A DNA stretch of 64,000 bases from Helicobacteraceae bacterium (lineage in GTDB: Bacteria > Campylobacterota > Campylobacteria > Campylobacterales > Helicobacteraceae): NCBI GenBank assembly GCA_900766555.1, contig CAAFVR010000024.1, forward strand, positions 1-64,000, given 5' to 3'. Made by a program: the position numbers and the translations under genes. Positions 8,569-17,152 of the stretch are shown here, one piece after another (position 1 is the first letter of the stretch; every line of letters begins with the position of its first letter). Under the pieces are notes generated by a model. It made no database searches, had not been told where the DNA came from, and saw only the letters and a list, made by a program, of their open reading frames with translations.

Positions 8569-9884
8569 TATAAAATATAGCGGCTTAGATCTGTATTGGC
8601 CACCAAAAAGGCGAGCTTTTGGGTGACTTGCTCTTTTGTAATTACAATTTTTTGCCCCTTGTAAGCATCGCTTTCAAAACTTATATCTTCTAATATTTTT
8701 TCAATTACTGTGTGTAATCTTCTAGCGCCAATATCTTCTGTTTTTTCATTAGAAAGTGCCGCTAGATTTGCGATTTCTAAAAGTGCTTCATCTTCAAAAT
8801 GCAGATCTATTTGTTCAACACTTAATAGCGTTTTGTATTGATTTATTAGCGAATTTTTGGTGTTTTTTAATATTTTATAGAGGCTATTTGCATCTAGATT
8901 ATTTAGCTCAACGCGTATTGGGAAGCGCCCTTGGAGCTCTGGGATCAAATCGCTTGGTTTACTCACATGAAAAGCGCCAGCGGCGATAAAAAGGATATTG
9001 TCAGTTTTTACTTGACCATATTTTGTATTTACCACACTGCCCTCAACAATTGGTAGCAGATCGCGCTGTACGCCTTCTTTACTGGGATCTTGGCGCGATT
9101 TATTCGAAGTGGCCACTTTGTCGATTTCATCAATAAAAATTATTCCGCTAGTTTGCGCTAGATCCAAAGCCCTTTGCTTTAAATCATCAACATCGCTTAG
9201 ATTTTCGAAAGCTTCTTTTTTGAGCATAACTTTGGCTAATTTTATTGGCACTTCTTTTTTGATATTTTCTTTTGAACTTAGTGCTTTTAGGATACTTTCT
9301 TGCATTTTAATCATCTCTGGTGGGAGATTTTTATTTGCTTCTTGAACATTTTTAGGAAGTGTTATTTCTATTTTATTTTCATCCAATTCGCCATTTTTCA
9401 CTCTTTGGCGCATTTTGGCAAAGGTATCTTGATATTGCTGCTTTTTATCTTCGCTTGCTAGATCTGATAATGGCGGGAGCAATATTTTTGTAATTTTATC
9501 TAGCACATAATTTTCTATCTCTTCTTGCATGGCATCTTTTTGGAGCTTTTCGACTAAATGCATGCTAGTGCTTACTAGATCGCGCACCATGCTTTCTACA
9601 TCTCGGCCGACAAAGCCAACTTCTGTATATTTGCTCGCCTCAACTTTTATAAAAGGCAGATCCATCATTTTGGCCATTCGCCTTGCTAGCTCGGTTTTGC
9701 CAACGCCGCTAGATCCGATCATTAGGATATTTTTAGGCGTTATTTCATCGCGTATTTTCGGATCTAATTTTAGTCTGCGAAATCTATTACGCAGCGCGAT
9801 GGCTATTGTTTTTTTGGCATTATCTTGACCTATTATGTAATCGTCTAAAAAAGCTACGATTTCGCGCGGTTGTAAATTATTCAT
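8568..9884 (-). CDS. hslU: ATP-dependent protease ATPase subunit HslU (ClpY)
   Basis: HslU is the hexameric AAA+ unfoldase that feeds the HslV peptidase. The 438-residue protein has Walker A GSSGVGKT (57-64), then KVEASKYTEVGFVGRDVES, Walker B FIDEIDK, and the arginine-bearing IGARRLHT sensor segment. It ends in LSRYIL, the conserved tail that inserts into HslV pockets. Its start overlaps the hslV stop by four bases. Length is normal for HslU. Confidence 0.96.
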   Translation of the reverse strand: MNNLQPREIVAFLDDYIIGQDNAKKTIAIALRNRFRRLKLDPKIRDEITPKNILMIGSSGVGKTELARRMAKMMDLPFIKVEASKYTEVGFVGRDVESMVRDLVSTSMHLVEKLQKDAMQEEIENYVLDKITKILLPPLSDLASEDKKQQYQDTFAKMRQRVKNGELDENKIEITLPKNVQEANKNLPPEMIKMQESILKALSSKENIKKEVPIKLAKVMLKKEAFENLSDVDDLKQRALDLAQTSGIIFIDEIDKVATSNKSRQDPSKEGVQRDLLPIVEGSVVNTKYGQVKTDNILFIAAGAFHVSKPSDLIPELQGRFPIRVELNNLDANSLYKILKNTKNSLINQYKTLLSVEQIDLHFEDEALLEIANLAALSNEKTEDIGARRLHTVIEKILEDISFESDAYKGQKIVITKEQVTQKLAFLVANTDLSRYIL

Positions 9885-10435
9885 AGTTCTAAAATGCTTA
9901 TATTTGTATTTGTATAAATGCAGATATTGCCAGCGATTTTTAGGCTCTCATTTACAATATCTCTTGGTAAAAGCGAGCTGAAATTATCCAAAGCTCTAGC
10001 CGAAGCTAGCGCGAAATTCCCGCCAGATCCGATGGCTGCTATTTTGCCGCATTCTGGCTCGATTACATCGCCCATCCCGCTTAATATAAAAATATTTTGC
10101 TTATTTAACACAATCATCATAGCCTCTAACTTGCGTAAATATTTATCGCGGCGCCATTGATTGCTAAATTCAAATACGCTGCGTACTAAATCGCCCCTTT
10201 TGGCCTCCAAAATACCCTCAAACATATCAAATAAACTAAAAGCATCAGCTGTGCTGCCGGCAAATCCAGTTAAGATCTGATCTTTATATAATTTGCGAAT
10301 TTTTTTAGCATTATTTTTCAAAATCGCATTTCCAAAGCTCACTTGACCATCGCCGCCGATTATTGCAAATTCTTCTCCATCTTTGATTCCGCGATAGCCC
10401 AAAATTGTGGTCGCATGAATGGGCGCAAAGCTCAT
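9881..10435 (-). CDS. hslV: ATP-dependent protease peptidase subunit HslV (ClpQ)
   Basis: HslV is the threonine-peptidase ring partner of HslU. The sequence shows GGDGQVSFGN, GFAGSTADAF and GSGGNFALASARAL, all conserved in HslV. In most bacteria the mature enzyme begins with the Thr just after Met1. Here the matching TTILGYR lies after an eight-residue extension, so Thr9 is the likely catalytic residue and removal of a short propeptide would be needed. I recall a similar but shorter extension in H. pylori HslV. Its start overlaps the rplI stop by four bases. Confidence 0.95.
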   Translation of the reverse strand: MSFAPIHATTILGYRGIKDGEEFAIIGGDGQVSFGNAILKNNAKKIRKLYKDQILTGFAGSTADAFSLFDMFEGILEAKRGDLVRSVFEFSNQWRRDKYLRKLEAMMIVLNKQNIFILSGMGDVIEPECGKIAAIGSGGNFALASARALDNFSSLLPRDIVNESLKIAGNICIYTNTNISILEL

Positions 10436-10875
10436 TTTGGAGTCACTTTTAAATTTAATATGCCATTTACATTGGATCCGAGCTTTATTTCAACTGTAAA
10501 ATCGCCTATTTTTTTGATCGGATTTTGGAAATTGATGCATTTTTTATCTATAAAAATATTATGAACTTCTAGAGCTTGCGCTATTTCTTCTTTTGTAATC
10601 GCGCCAAAAAGCGCATCATCTTTACCCGCTTGCTTTTGGATTTCAAGTTTTATTAACTCAAGCGAGGCTAAAAGTTGGCGCTTTTTTACCAGATCTAGCG
10701 CTTTTTCTTCTTCTTTTGCGGCAACTTGCGCTTTAAATTTGCGCACAACTTCATTTGTAGCTAAAAGTGCCTTATTTTTGGAGATTAAAAAGTTCTGACC
10801 ATAACCATCTTTTACTTCGTGGATTTCGCCCTTTTTGCCAAGGCCTTGTACATCTTCTAATAATAGAACTTTCAT
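10432..10875 (-). CDS. rplI: 50S ribosomal protein L9
   Basis: L9 begins MKVLLLEDVQGLGKKGE and contains the conserved GYGQNFLI segment, followed by the long helix and the C-terminal rRNA-binding domain. I chose the ATG at 10875, not the in-frame ATG at 10887. The Shine-Dalgarno GAGGT lies between the two ATGs at good spacing for the second, and L9 proteins start with MKV. The predicted protein has 147 residues, the usual length. It leads the rplI-hslV-hslU-era operon. Confidence 0.94.
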   Translation of the reverse strand: MKVLLLEDVQGLGKKGEIHEVKDGYGQNFLISKNKALLATNEVVRKFKAQVAAKEEEKALDLVKKRQLLASLELIKLEIQKQAGKDDALFGAITKEEIAQALEVHNIFIDKKCINFQNPIKKIGDFTVEIKLGSNVNGILNLKVTPK

Positions 10876-10947
10876 TTGGTACCTCATTTTTATTAATTTT
10901 ATCTTTTTGCAGTTTAAAATGTTATATTTATAATTTTTAAGGGCCTC

Positions 10948-11295
10948 ATGTTTGGGATTGGCATTTTTGAGCTTGTCATAATATTGGCAGTTGCAATAAT
11001 TTTCCTAGGCGATAAATTCCCACAAATGCTAATTGCGATATTAAAAATTGTTAGAAATATAAGCCAAAGCGTTAGCGAAACAAAACAAAAGCTAGAAGAC
11101 GAATTAAGCATAACTGAAATGAAAGCAAATGTAACGCAAAGCATCTTGCCAATAGAAAAAAAACAAGAAGATTTGGTGGATTTGACAGATTTGGCAGAGC
11201 CTAAAAATCCCCAAGAGCTATTTGCGGAATTTAAAAAACCAAAGTCAGCAATAAAAGAGGCAGAGTCAAAAATAAAAGAGTCAAAAGATATTTGA
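10948..11295 (+). CDS. tatB: Sec-independent translocase subunit TatB
   Basis: The 115-residue protein has the single N-terminal membrane helix typical of TatB, beginning MFGIGIFELVIILAVA, then the FLGDKFP hinge and an amphipathic helix, and a charged, Lys/Glu-rich tail. TatB with TatC forms the receptor for twin-arginine signal peptides. Its stop shares a base with the tatC start (TGATG). A possible TATAAT lies at 10929-10934, but it is so close to the ATG that I do not call it as the promoter. Confidence 0.93.
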   Translation: MFGIGIFELVIILAVAIIFLGDKFPQMLIAILKIVRNISQSVSETKQKLEDELSITEMKANVTQSILPIEKKQEDLVDLTDLAEPKNPQELFAEFKKPKSAIKEAESKIKESKDI

Positions 11296-12011
11296 TGTTT
11301 AAAAATTTATCTCCGCATTTAAAAGATCTGCAAAAGAGATTGATAATAATTGCGGCTTGTTTGATCATTAGTTTTATTTTGTGCTTTAGTTTTTGGCGAG
11401 AAATTTTTGGGATTTTGAAAGCACCGCTAGATGCCGTGTTTAGATCCGATGTGAAGGGCATTTTGATACAAACTGCGCCAGCTGAGGGGATAATTGTGGC
11501 ACTAAAAGTTAGCTTTTTTAGCGCTGTTTTTATATGCGTGCCAATTATGTTTTGGCAAATTTGGGAATTTGTATCGCCAGGTTTATATAAACATGAAAAA
11601 CGCTTGGTTTTGCCATTTGTATTTTTTGGCTCAATTATGTTTGCTATTGGAGTTAGCTTTGCATATTTTTTTGCACTTCCATATGCGCTAAAGTATATTT
11701 TGGCATTTGGCAATAGCGAATTTAGCGCAAATATCACCGCCTCAAATTATGTGACATTTCTAACGCGCTTTATCCTAGGTTTTGGCATCAGTTTTGAGCT
11801 CCCAGTACTTAGCTATTTTTTAGGAAAAGTTGGGCTAATAACGCATAAAACATTGCAAAAATATTTCAAATATGCCATCGTGGCCATATTTGTGATAGCC
11901 GCTATTATCACGCCTCCAGATGTGTTAAGCCAGATCTTTATGGCTTTGCCTTTGATTTTGCTATATCTTTTATCAATGTTAATTTTAAAAATCAGTGTTA
12001 ATGCCAAATGA
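11295..12011 (+). CDS. tatC: Sec-independent translocase subunit TatC
   Basis: TatC is the six-helix inner-membrane core of the twin-arginine translocase. The 238-residue protein shows HLKDLQKRL at the N-terminus, WEFVSPGLYKHEKR after the second helix, and the late conserved ITPPDVLSQ. I start it at the ATG at 11295, which shares its A with the tatB stop, rather than at the TTG one codon earlier. It overlaps queA by four bases. Confidence 0.95.
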   Translation: MFKNLSPHLKDLQKRLIIIAACLIISFILCFSFWREIFGILKAPLDAVFRSDVKGILIQTAPAEGIIVALKVSFFSAVFICVPIMFWQIWEFVSPGLYKHEKRLVLPFVFFGSIMFAIGVSFAYFFALPYALKYILAFGNSEFSANITASNYVTFLTRFILGFGISFELPVLSYFLGKVGLITHKTLQKYFKYAIVAIFVIAAIITPPDVLSQIFMALPLILLYLLSMLILKISVNAK

Positions 12012-13030
12012 GTTTTGATATAAGCGATTATGATTTTGAGCTGCCAAAAGAGGCGATAGCGCTATATCCCACGCTGCCAAAAGAGAGCGGCAAATTATTA
12101 ATTTTTGAGCGAGCAAGCGGCAAGATTATTCATACAAAATTTGGCAATTTATTTGAATATATCCCAAAGGATTTTATTTTTGTATTTAATGATACAAAGG
12201 TTATGAAAGCGCGCATTTTTGGGAAAATTCAGGATAGAAAAATTGAGCTTTTGATACATAGCTTTGATTCTGCACAAATTAGAGGGCTAAAAAATGCCAT
12301 TGCAATTGAGCTAGAGCAGCATTATATTTGCAAGGCAAAAAGGCGAAAAGATGGTCTAAATGGCCTTTGGGAAGTTGCTTTTTATAAAAATGATGCGCCA
12401 TTAAATGAGGGCGAATTTTATAAGATGCTAGAGCAAATTGGTAAGATGCCCATCCCTCCTTATATAAAACGCGAAGCTACGCAAGAAGACGAAACTTTAT
12501 ATCAAAGTGTATTTGCTAGATCCGATGCTAGAAGTATAGCGGCTCCCACGGCGAGCTTGCATTTTTCAAAAGAAATGCATGATTTTGCGCTGCAACATTA
12601 TAGGCATGCGTTTTTGAGCCTCCAGATCGGATCTGGGACATTTAAGCCAATAAGTACTAGCAATATTTTGGATCATAAAATGCATAGCGAGCTTTTGCGC
12701 GTTAATGCAAAAAATTTAGCAAAATTGATGATGGAAGATAATTTTATTTGCGTTGGCACAACAGCACTTAGAGCGCTAGAATTTTTGCACAGCATAAAAC
12801 AAATTGATATGAAAAATGATTTTATAGGCGAATGTGACATTTTTATACATTTGAATAATCCACCTAAAGTTGCCTCGGCTCTTTTAACGAATTTTCATTT
12901 GCCAAAATCGAGCCTTTTTGCGCTCATAAGTTCAATGACTGGACTTAAAAAAGCACATGAAATATATAAAATCGCGCTAGAAAATGGCTATAAATTTTAT
13001 AGCTATGGCGATGGCATGCTCATAATATGA
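12008..13030 (+). CDS. queA: S-adenosylmethionine:tRNA ribosyltransferase-isomerase QueA
   Basis: QueA transfers the ribosyl part of S-adenosylmethionine to preQ1 in tRNA, giving epoxyqueuosine. The 340-residue protein has YDFELPKEAIALYP at the N-terminus, FNDTKVMKARIFG, the GTFKPI segment, and VGTTALRALE and TNFHLPKS near the C-terminus, all QueA signatures. It overlaps tatC and rsmG by four bases each, so it sits in a five-gene operon starting at tatB. Confidence 0.96.
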   Translation: MSFDISDYDFELPKEAIALYPTLPKESGKLLIFERASGKIIHTKFGNLFEYIPKDFIFVFNDTKVMKARIFGKIQDRKIELLIHSFDSAQIRGLKNAIAIELEQHYICKAKRRKDGLNGLWEVAFYKNDAPLNEGEFYKMLEQIGKMPIPPYIKREATQEDETLYQSVFARSDARSIAAPTASLHFSKEMHDFALQHYRHAFLSLQIGSGTFKPISTSNILDHKMHSELLRVNAKNLAKLMMEDNFICVGTTALRALEFLHSIKQIDMKNDFIGECDIFIHLNNPPKVASALLTNFHLPKSSLFALISSMTGLKKAHEIYKIALENGYKFYSYGDGMLII

Positions 13031-13596
13031 ATGACCTAAATGACAAGCTTAATAAATTTATAGAGCTATTGTTGCTTTGGAATAAAACGCATAATCTAAG
13101 CGGCAATATGACGCAAGAAAAAGCGCTTCAATATGCAAATGAAAGTTTAGTGGGCTTTGATTTTGCGATAGAAAATATAAAAAATGTCAAAATTTGCTTT
13201 GATATCGGATCTGGCGCGGGGATACCGGGTATTGTGCTAGCGATTTTTCATGCGGATATAGAATTTTATTTAGTTGAGCCAAATAAAAAGAAATGCGCAT
13301 TTTTGCATTATGTGGCTTTAGAGCTTGGCCTTAATAATGTAAAAATAATGCAAACTAGGCTAGAAAATCTGGCCTTATCTTTGTCTTTTAAGGCGGATTT
13401 AATAACATCTCGCGCATTAATGAATGCAAAAGATTTTATTAAAAAGGCCAATTCATTAATTAATCCCTGCGGCGGCTTTTTGTTATATAAAGGAAGTGAT
13501 GTAAATTTCGAATTAGATGGAATAAAAGCGATAATAAAAATAAAAGATGATGCAAAAACTCAAGTAAAATATGTTTTTATTAAAGGCGATATATGA
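13027..13596 (+). CDS. rsmG: 16S rRNA (guanine-N7) methyltransferase RsmG (GidB)
   Basis: RsmG methylates a guanine in the 530 loop of 16S rRNA. The 189-residue protein carries the SAM loop FDIGSGAGIPG and the following VEPNKKKCAFL segment, with WNKTHNLSG near the N-terminus. It is slightly shorter than the usual 200 or so residues. It overlaps both neighbours by four bases. Confidence 0.93.
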   Translation: MNDLNDKLNKFIELLLLWNKTHNLSGNMTQEKALQYANESLVGFDFAIENIKNVKICFDIGSGAGIPGIVLAIFHADIEFYLVEPNKKKCAFLHYVALELGLNNVKIMQTRLENLALSLSFKADLITSRALMNAKDFIKKANSLINPCGGFLLYKGSDVNFELDGIKAIIKIKDDAKTQVKYVFIKGDI

Positions 13597-14018
13597 TAAT
13601 TATTGGGCTTAAATCAGTTAAATGTGAGAATTTCAAAGAAGTTAGCAAAATAGAAGATATAGATAGCGGCAATTCTTTAGTGTGGTTTGAAGAAATGTTA
13701 GATAGAAATTTTGTTTTATCAAATCATTGCGAAGATAATGCTCTGCCCTATGGCGTATTGGTGCGCAATATAAGTGTGACAAAATTGCTTGTTTATGCCT
13801 CAAAAGGTGCAAAATATTTCATTTTGACATCTGGGCGACATTTGGGCGATATCGATATAGAAGAATTAAAGGCATTTCAAAATGTAGCAAATGACTATCT
13901 TTTAGATATCAAAATATTATATGTCATAAATAATGTGGCTGATATTGATGTGATAGCTGATGCGCGCCTTGATGGAGCAATTTTTGTAAATTATTTGATG
14001 AAGGGCGAATTAGCCTAA
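13593..14018 (+). CDS. Conserved hypothetical protein downstream of rsmG
   Basis: A 141-residue soluble-looking protein that overlaps rsmG by four bases and ends the tatB operon. I recognise no catalytic motif. A conserved ORF occupies the same place after gidB in H. pylori (HP1064, from memory), which supports a real gene. The middle part (residues about 60-120) alternates hydrophobic strands and charged helices, as in alpha/beta folds. No function is proposed. Confidence 0.75.
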   Translation: MIIIGLKSVKCENFKEVSKIEDIDSGNSLVWFEEMLDRNFVLSNHCEDNALPYGVLVRNISVTKLLVYASKGAKYFILTSGRHLGDIDIEELKAFQNVANDYLLDIKILYVINNVADIDVIADARLDGAIFVNYLMKGELA

Positions 14019-14036
14019 TAAGATCTAGACACAAAA

Positions 14037-14045
14037 TGCTATAAT
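14037..14045 (+). promoter_or_regulatory. Extended -10 promoter of the C9-tract outer-membrane protein gene
   Basis: The sequence TGCTATAAT is a perfect extended -10 box placed 27 bases before the ATG at 14072. The same nine bases precede the tRNA-Pro gene. A short ATT/TTA triplet run (about 14050-14061) follows at the expected transcription start, so it lies in the 5' leader. Confidence 0.65.
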
Positions 14046-14071
14046 GATAATTATTATTATTAAGAGTATTT

Positions 14072-16687
14072 ATGTTACCCCCCCCCGTTATTTTCGCGAT
14101 TGTTTTGTTGCCATTATTAAATATAGCTTTTGGCCTTACGCCATATGGAATAATAGAAGCAGATGGTGAAAAGCAAGAAAATGGCTCCAAATTTTATGCG
14201 ATATATGGAAGCAAAGGTCCGATATTATTAAGTTCAAAAGAGATTAAAACTCCGCAAAGTCCAGATTATGGCGATAAATATCGCGTAACGTTAGCTACAA
14301 GTACGCTTTTTTATAATGATCCATCAAAGCCAATTAAAAGCGAATTGATAAATCCAGCATCGGGCTTTTCGCTAATTAAAATTAATAATATTACAAATTC
14401 CTACTTCGGATCTAGCGACGAAAATACAGCTTATGAAGGCTTTGAAAATGGAGAACTTGGCATATTGTTCGGATCTGGACAAAACATAAGTCAAATAAAG
14501 CCGCAGCAGGGCATGTTATTTGGCGATATCATCAATAAAGCTGTGGTTAAAAAATCAAAAGATAATAAGATGCGCTCAACAACAAGAGTGCGCTTTCAGC
14601 ATAAGGGCGAGATAAAAGGCGGGCTGCTAAATTATGGCGTGGGCGATAATATCGTGCAATTTTTGCATGGCGGAGTCATTGGGAGCGATATATTGGCCAC
14701 AAATAGCGGGTTAAATATTATTACGCTAGGTGATATACATTTAGATATAAAACATAGCGTTTTGGTGCCGCATTTTTATAGATCAAAAAAAGTAGATGCG
14801 ATAATATTATCTTCGGTGCCGCAAAAAACAAAGAGTATCCAAAATGAAAAAGATGCGATTTTAAAAGTGGCAAAAATAGATATCACAGGACGCAAAAGCG
14901 ACTTTTTCCAAGTATTGAAATTAAGCTCAAAGCGCAGTATAGCGCGCCAAAGTTTAGTTGAATTTCGCCTTTTTATTGATAGAGAAAATAATCGAGGCAT
15001 ACATCCAGGCAAACTTGAGATACCAAGATGTCCTCCGCAAAGCGGCGGCAATGCAAATTTTAATCAGCATAAAAATTATGGCAAGGCCTATAATGACAGA
15101 ATAATAATTGATAGCAAAGGCATTGCGCTAAATGTATATCCGATTTTTGAGATTGCAAGTTCTTGCCCCGGAAATGCAGGTCATGTAAATAGCGCAAATA
15201 ACACTACTTCTGGCTCTTTGATAAAAGATAAAGGCGGAGATAGAAATATAGCAATATTAAGCGAGCTAAATTATATTGGCAATGGAAGCGATGGTGAAAA
15301 AAATATAGCGATAGCTACGATAAAAACAAGCTCACTTTCAAAAAATTATGGCAAAGATGGCGGAAGTTTTGTAACCATACCTGAAATTTCACTAGGCTTT
15401 GATGTAGTAAAAACAAAGCTAGCTAAAGCTGCTACAAATGAATTTGGCAAAATTACTAACGCCGCTACCACCACCCCAAGCGGATCTAGCGCAAGTGCAA
15501 ATGGATCTGCGGGCACAGGAGCTGCAGGAGCTGCAGCTAGAGATGCAAATAAGACCCTAGATTACACGACATTTTTTTTAAATGGAGTAGATTATGCGCT
15601 AGATATAGCCACTAAAAATGCGCTATTAAATGCACATAATGTAGCTTTTGATGCTTATTATGCAAATGAAATTAATGTCACATCAAATGCTCAAAATGCG
15701 CAAGATGCTCCGTATAATTTATGGGGCAATATCACGACGGGATTAAATACAAGTTCGCATGCCCAGGCGGATTATCGCGACTATAAAGTAAGTCATGCTC
15801 TAAATAATACATATCAAAATTATGTGATCGGATTTGATGCAAATTTGGGCCATCTAAATAATTTGCTCAAAAATGCATTCCCAATTTTGCCAGATTTGCC
15901 ATTGGAGCGTCATGCTTTTGGTGCTTTAATAGGCCATAGCAGATCTAGCTATCAGGGCATTTTGGGGCAGAATCTAAATTCCGTAACTGGTGAAGCGGAG
16001 GGATTAAAAAGTGGCTTTAGTAATGCACTAAATCTAGCGATTTATTATAAATTTAATAAAAATTATCCGGATATAGAGGCCGGAGACAAGCCATTTTGGA
16101 TGGATAATATACATGCCAAAACGATGCTGAAATTTGATGCGCTAAATCATAAGCTAAGCTTTAGCGGAGTAGAAAATAAGCCATATGTGAAAAATAAAGC
16201 CATAAGTTTGGACCAAAGTTTGAGCTATGATTTTAATCCCACGCGTGAATTAATATTAAGTATTGAGGCGCGCGGGAAAATCGGATTAATAGAACCTATC
16301 AAAATGCTGAGCTGGCGCAAAGGCAATTTTGCCCTAAGGTCAAGTCAAAGTTCTTTGAATCATGCACTAAGCGCTAGATCCGGAATGATAAGCATATATG
16401 ATCTAACAAAGCTAGCAAATCTTAGCGAAGGCGATAATTTGAGTGCGCATTTTGGCGCCTACATCGGATCTGAGCTAACAAAAAGTGGCGAAATATTAAT
16501 AATTAGTGACAAATCAAGTGAAATTATAAAATCTGCTTATAAGGGCTCGCTGAATTTGCAATTTGACCTAGGCAGCAAAATGCATTTTGGAGAATCTTTT
16601 GCAGCCGAGCTAAAGCTTAGCGGCAAATATTTTGGAGTACATCAAAGTCTATATAAAGGAAGTTTGATAGCTTCTTATAGCTTTTAA
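14072..16687 (+). CDS. Large outer-membrane/autotransporter-like protein, phase-variable (on)
   Basis: The 871-residue protein starts with a hydrophobic signal sequence (about residues 4-21, ending IAFG). A long beta-strand-rich region follows, then a Ser/Gly/Ala-rich linker near residues 470-490. The last 250-300 residues alternate in the way of a membrane barrel and end in SYSF, a terminal Phe typical of outer-membrane proteins. This architecture fits an autotransporter with a C-terminal barrel, although I recognise no passenger family. A C9 tract sits directly after the second codon; with nine C the frame is open. It has its own promoter and converges on nanQ with a four-base overlap. Confidence 0.8.
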   Translation: MLPPPVIFAIVLLPLLNIAFGLTPYGIIEADGEKQENGSKFYAIYGSKGPILLSSKEIKTPQSPDYGDKYRVTLATSTLFYNDPSKPIKSELINPASGFSLIKINNITNSYFGSSDENTAYEGFENGELGILFGSGQNISQIKPQQGMLFGDIINKAVVKKSKDNKMRSTTRVRFQHKGEIKGGLLNYGVGDNIVQFLHGGVIGSDILATNSGLNIITLGDIHLDIKHSVLVPHFYRSKKVDAIILSSVPQKTKSIQNEKDAILKVAKIDITGRKSDFFQVLKLSSKRSIARQSLVEFRLFIDRENNRGIHPGKLEIPRCPPQSGGNANFNQHKNYGKAYNDRIIIDSKGIALNVYPIFEIASSCPGNAGHVNSANNTTSGSLIKDKGGDRNIAILSELNYIGNGSDGEKNIAIATIKTSSLSKNYGKDGGSFVTIPEISLGFDVVKTKLAKAATNEFGKITNAATTTPSGSSASANGSAGTGAAGAAARDANKTLDYTTFFLNGVDYALDIATKNALLNAHNVAFDAYYANEINVTSNAQNAQDAPYNLWGNITTGLNTSSHAQADYRDYKVSHALNNTYQNYVIGFDANLGHLNNLLKNAFPILPDLPLERHAFGALIGHSRSSYQGILGQNLNSVTGEAEGLKSGFSNALNLAIYYKFNKNYPDIEAGDKPFWMDNIHAKTMLKFDALNHKLSFSGVENKPYVKNKAISLDQSLSYDFNPTRELILSIEARGKIGLIEPIKMLSWRKGNFALRSSQSSLNHALSARSGMISIYDLTKLANLSEGDNLSAHFGAYIGSELTKSGEILIISDKSSEIIKSAYKGSLNLQFDLGSKMHFGESFAAELKLSGKYFGVHQSLYKGSLIASYSF
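14078..14086 (+). repeat. C9 homopolymer tract at codons 3-5
   Basis: Nine C encode Pro-Pro-Pro immediately after ATG TTA. Loss or gain of one C would throw the whole protein out of frame before the signal peptide. Poly-C/G tracts of this length are classic phase-variation sites in Helicobacter and Campylobacter. The copy read here is in the on state. Confidence 0.85.
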
Positions 16688-17130
16688 AAGCTACCAACCC
16701 TGAGTTTGAAAACCACTTTTTTAAGCGGTTTTGGCTCGCCAATAAATATGCTTGTTTTATGCGCGTCATTTGTATCTAAAAATAGCGCTGCACCAGGCTT
16801 TAGCACAATTTCCATCAATGGTTCGCCATTCATATGTTGAAAATCATTTGGCTTATCAAAATGCTCTAAATTCATATTTGATACGAAATTATAAGCGATT
16901 TTTTCGCTCCCTTTGAGCACGATATGCACATCACAAAATTCCTGATGACTCTCCCATGGACGATCTGATTCAGGCTCTGTATGCATGTCCATAATGATGT
17001 AGAAAAAATCTTTATCTATGTCATATTTGCCATCATTTTGTGCGCTTATATCATTATTTTTTATGAATTCTGCGACCTTTGATATCGCTTTATTTCGCGC
17101 ATTTTTCGCATTTATTTCAACTAATTCCAT
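16684..17130 (-). CDS. nanQ: YhcH/YjgK/YiaL-family sialic acid anomerase NanQ
   Basis: The 148-residue cupin-like protein has the family core: WESHQEFCDVHIVLKGSE, which supplies metal-binding His and Glu, and later FLDTNDAHK. E. coli YhcH has been renamed NanQ for opening or interconverting N-acetylneuraminate anomers, and it sits at the end of nan operons. Here it follows nanM by 22 bases with a good Shine-Dalgarno (GAGGAAATT before the ATG). It ends by overlapping the outer-membrane protein gene by four bases on the other strand. Confidence 0.85.
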   Translation of the reverse strand: MELVEINAKNARNKAISKVAEFIKNNDISAQNDGKYDIDKDFFYIIMDMHTEPESDRPWESHQEFCDVHIVLKGSEKIAYNFVSNMNLEHFDKPNDFQHMNGEPLMEIVLKPGAALFLDTNDAHKTSIFIGEPKPLKKVVFKLRVGSF

Positions 17131-17152
17131 AATTTCCTCTTTTTATTTTATT

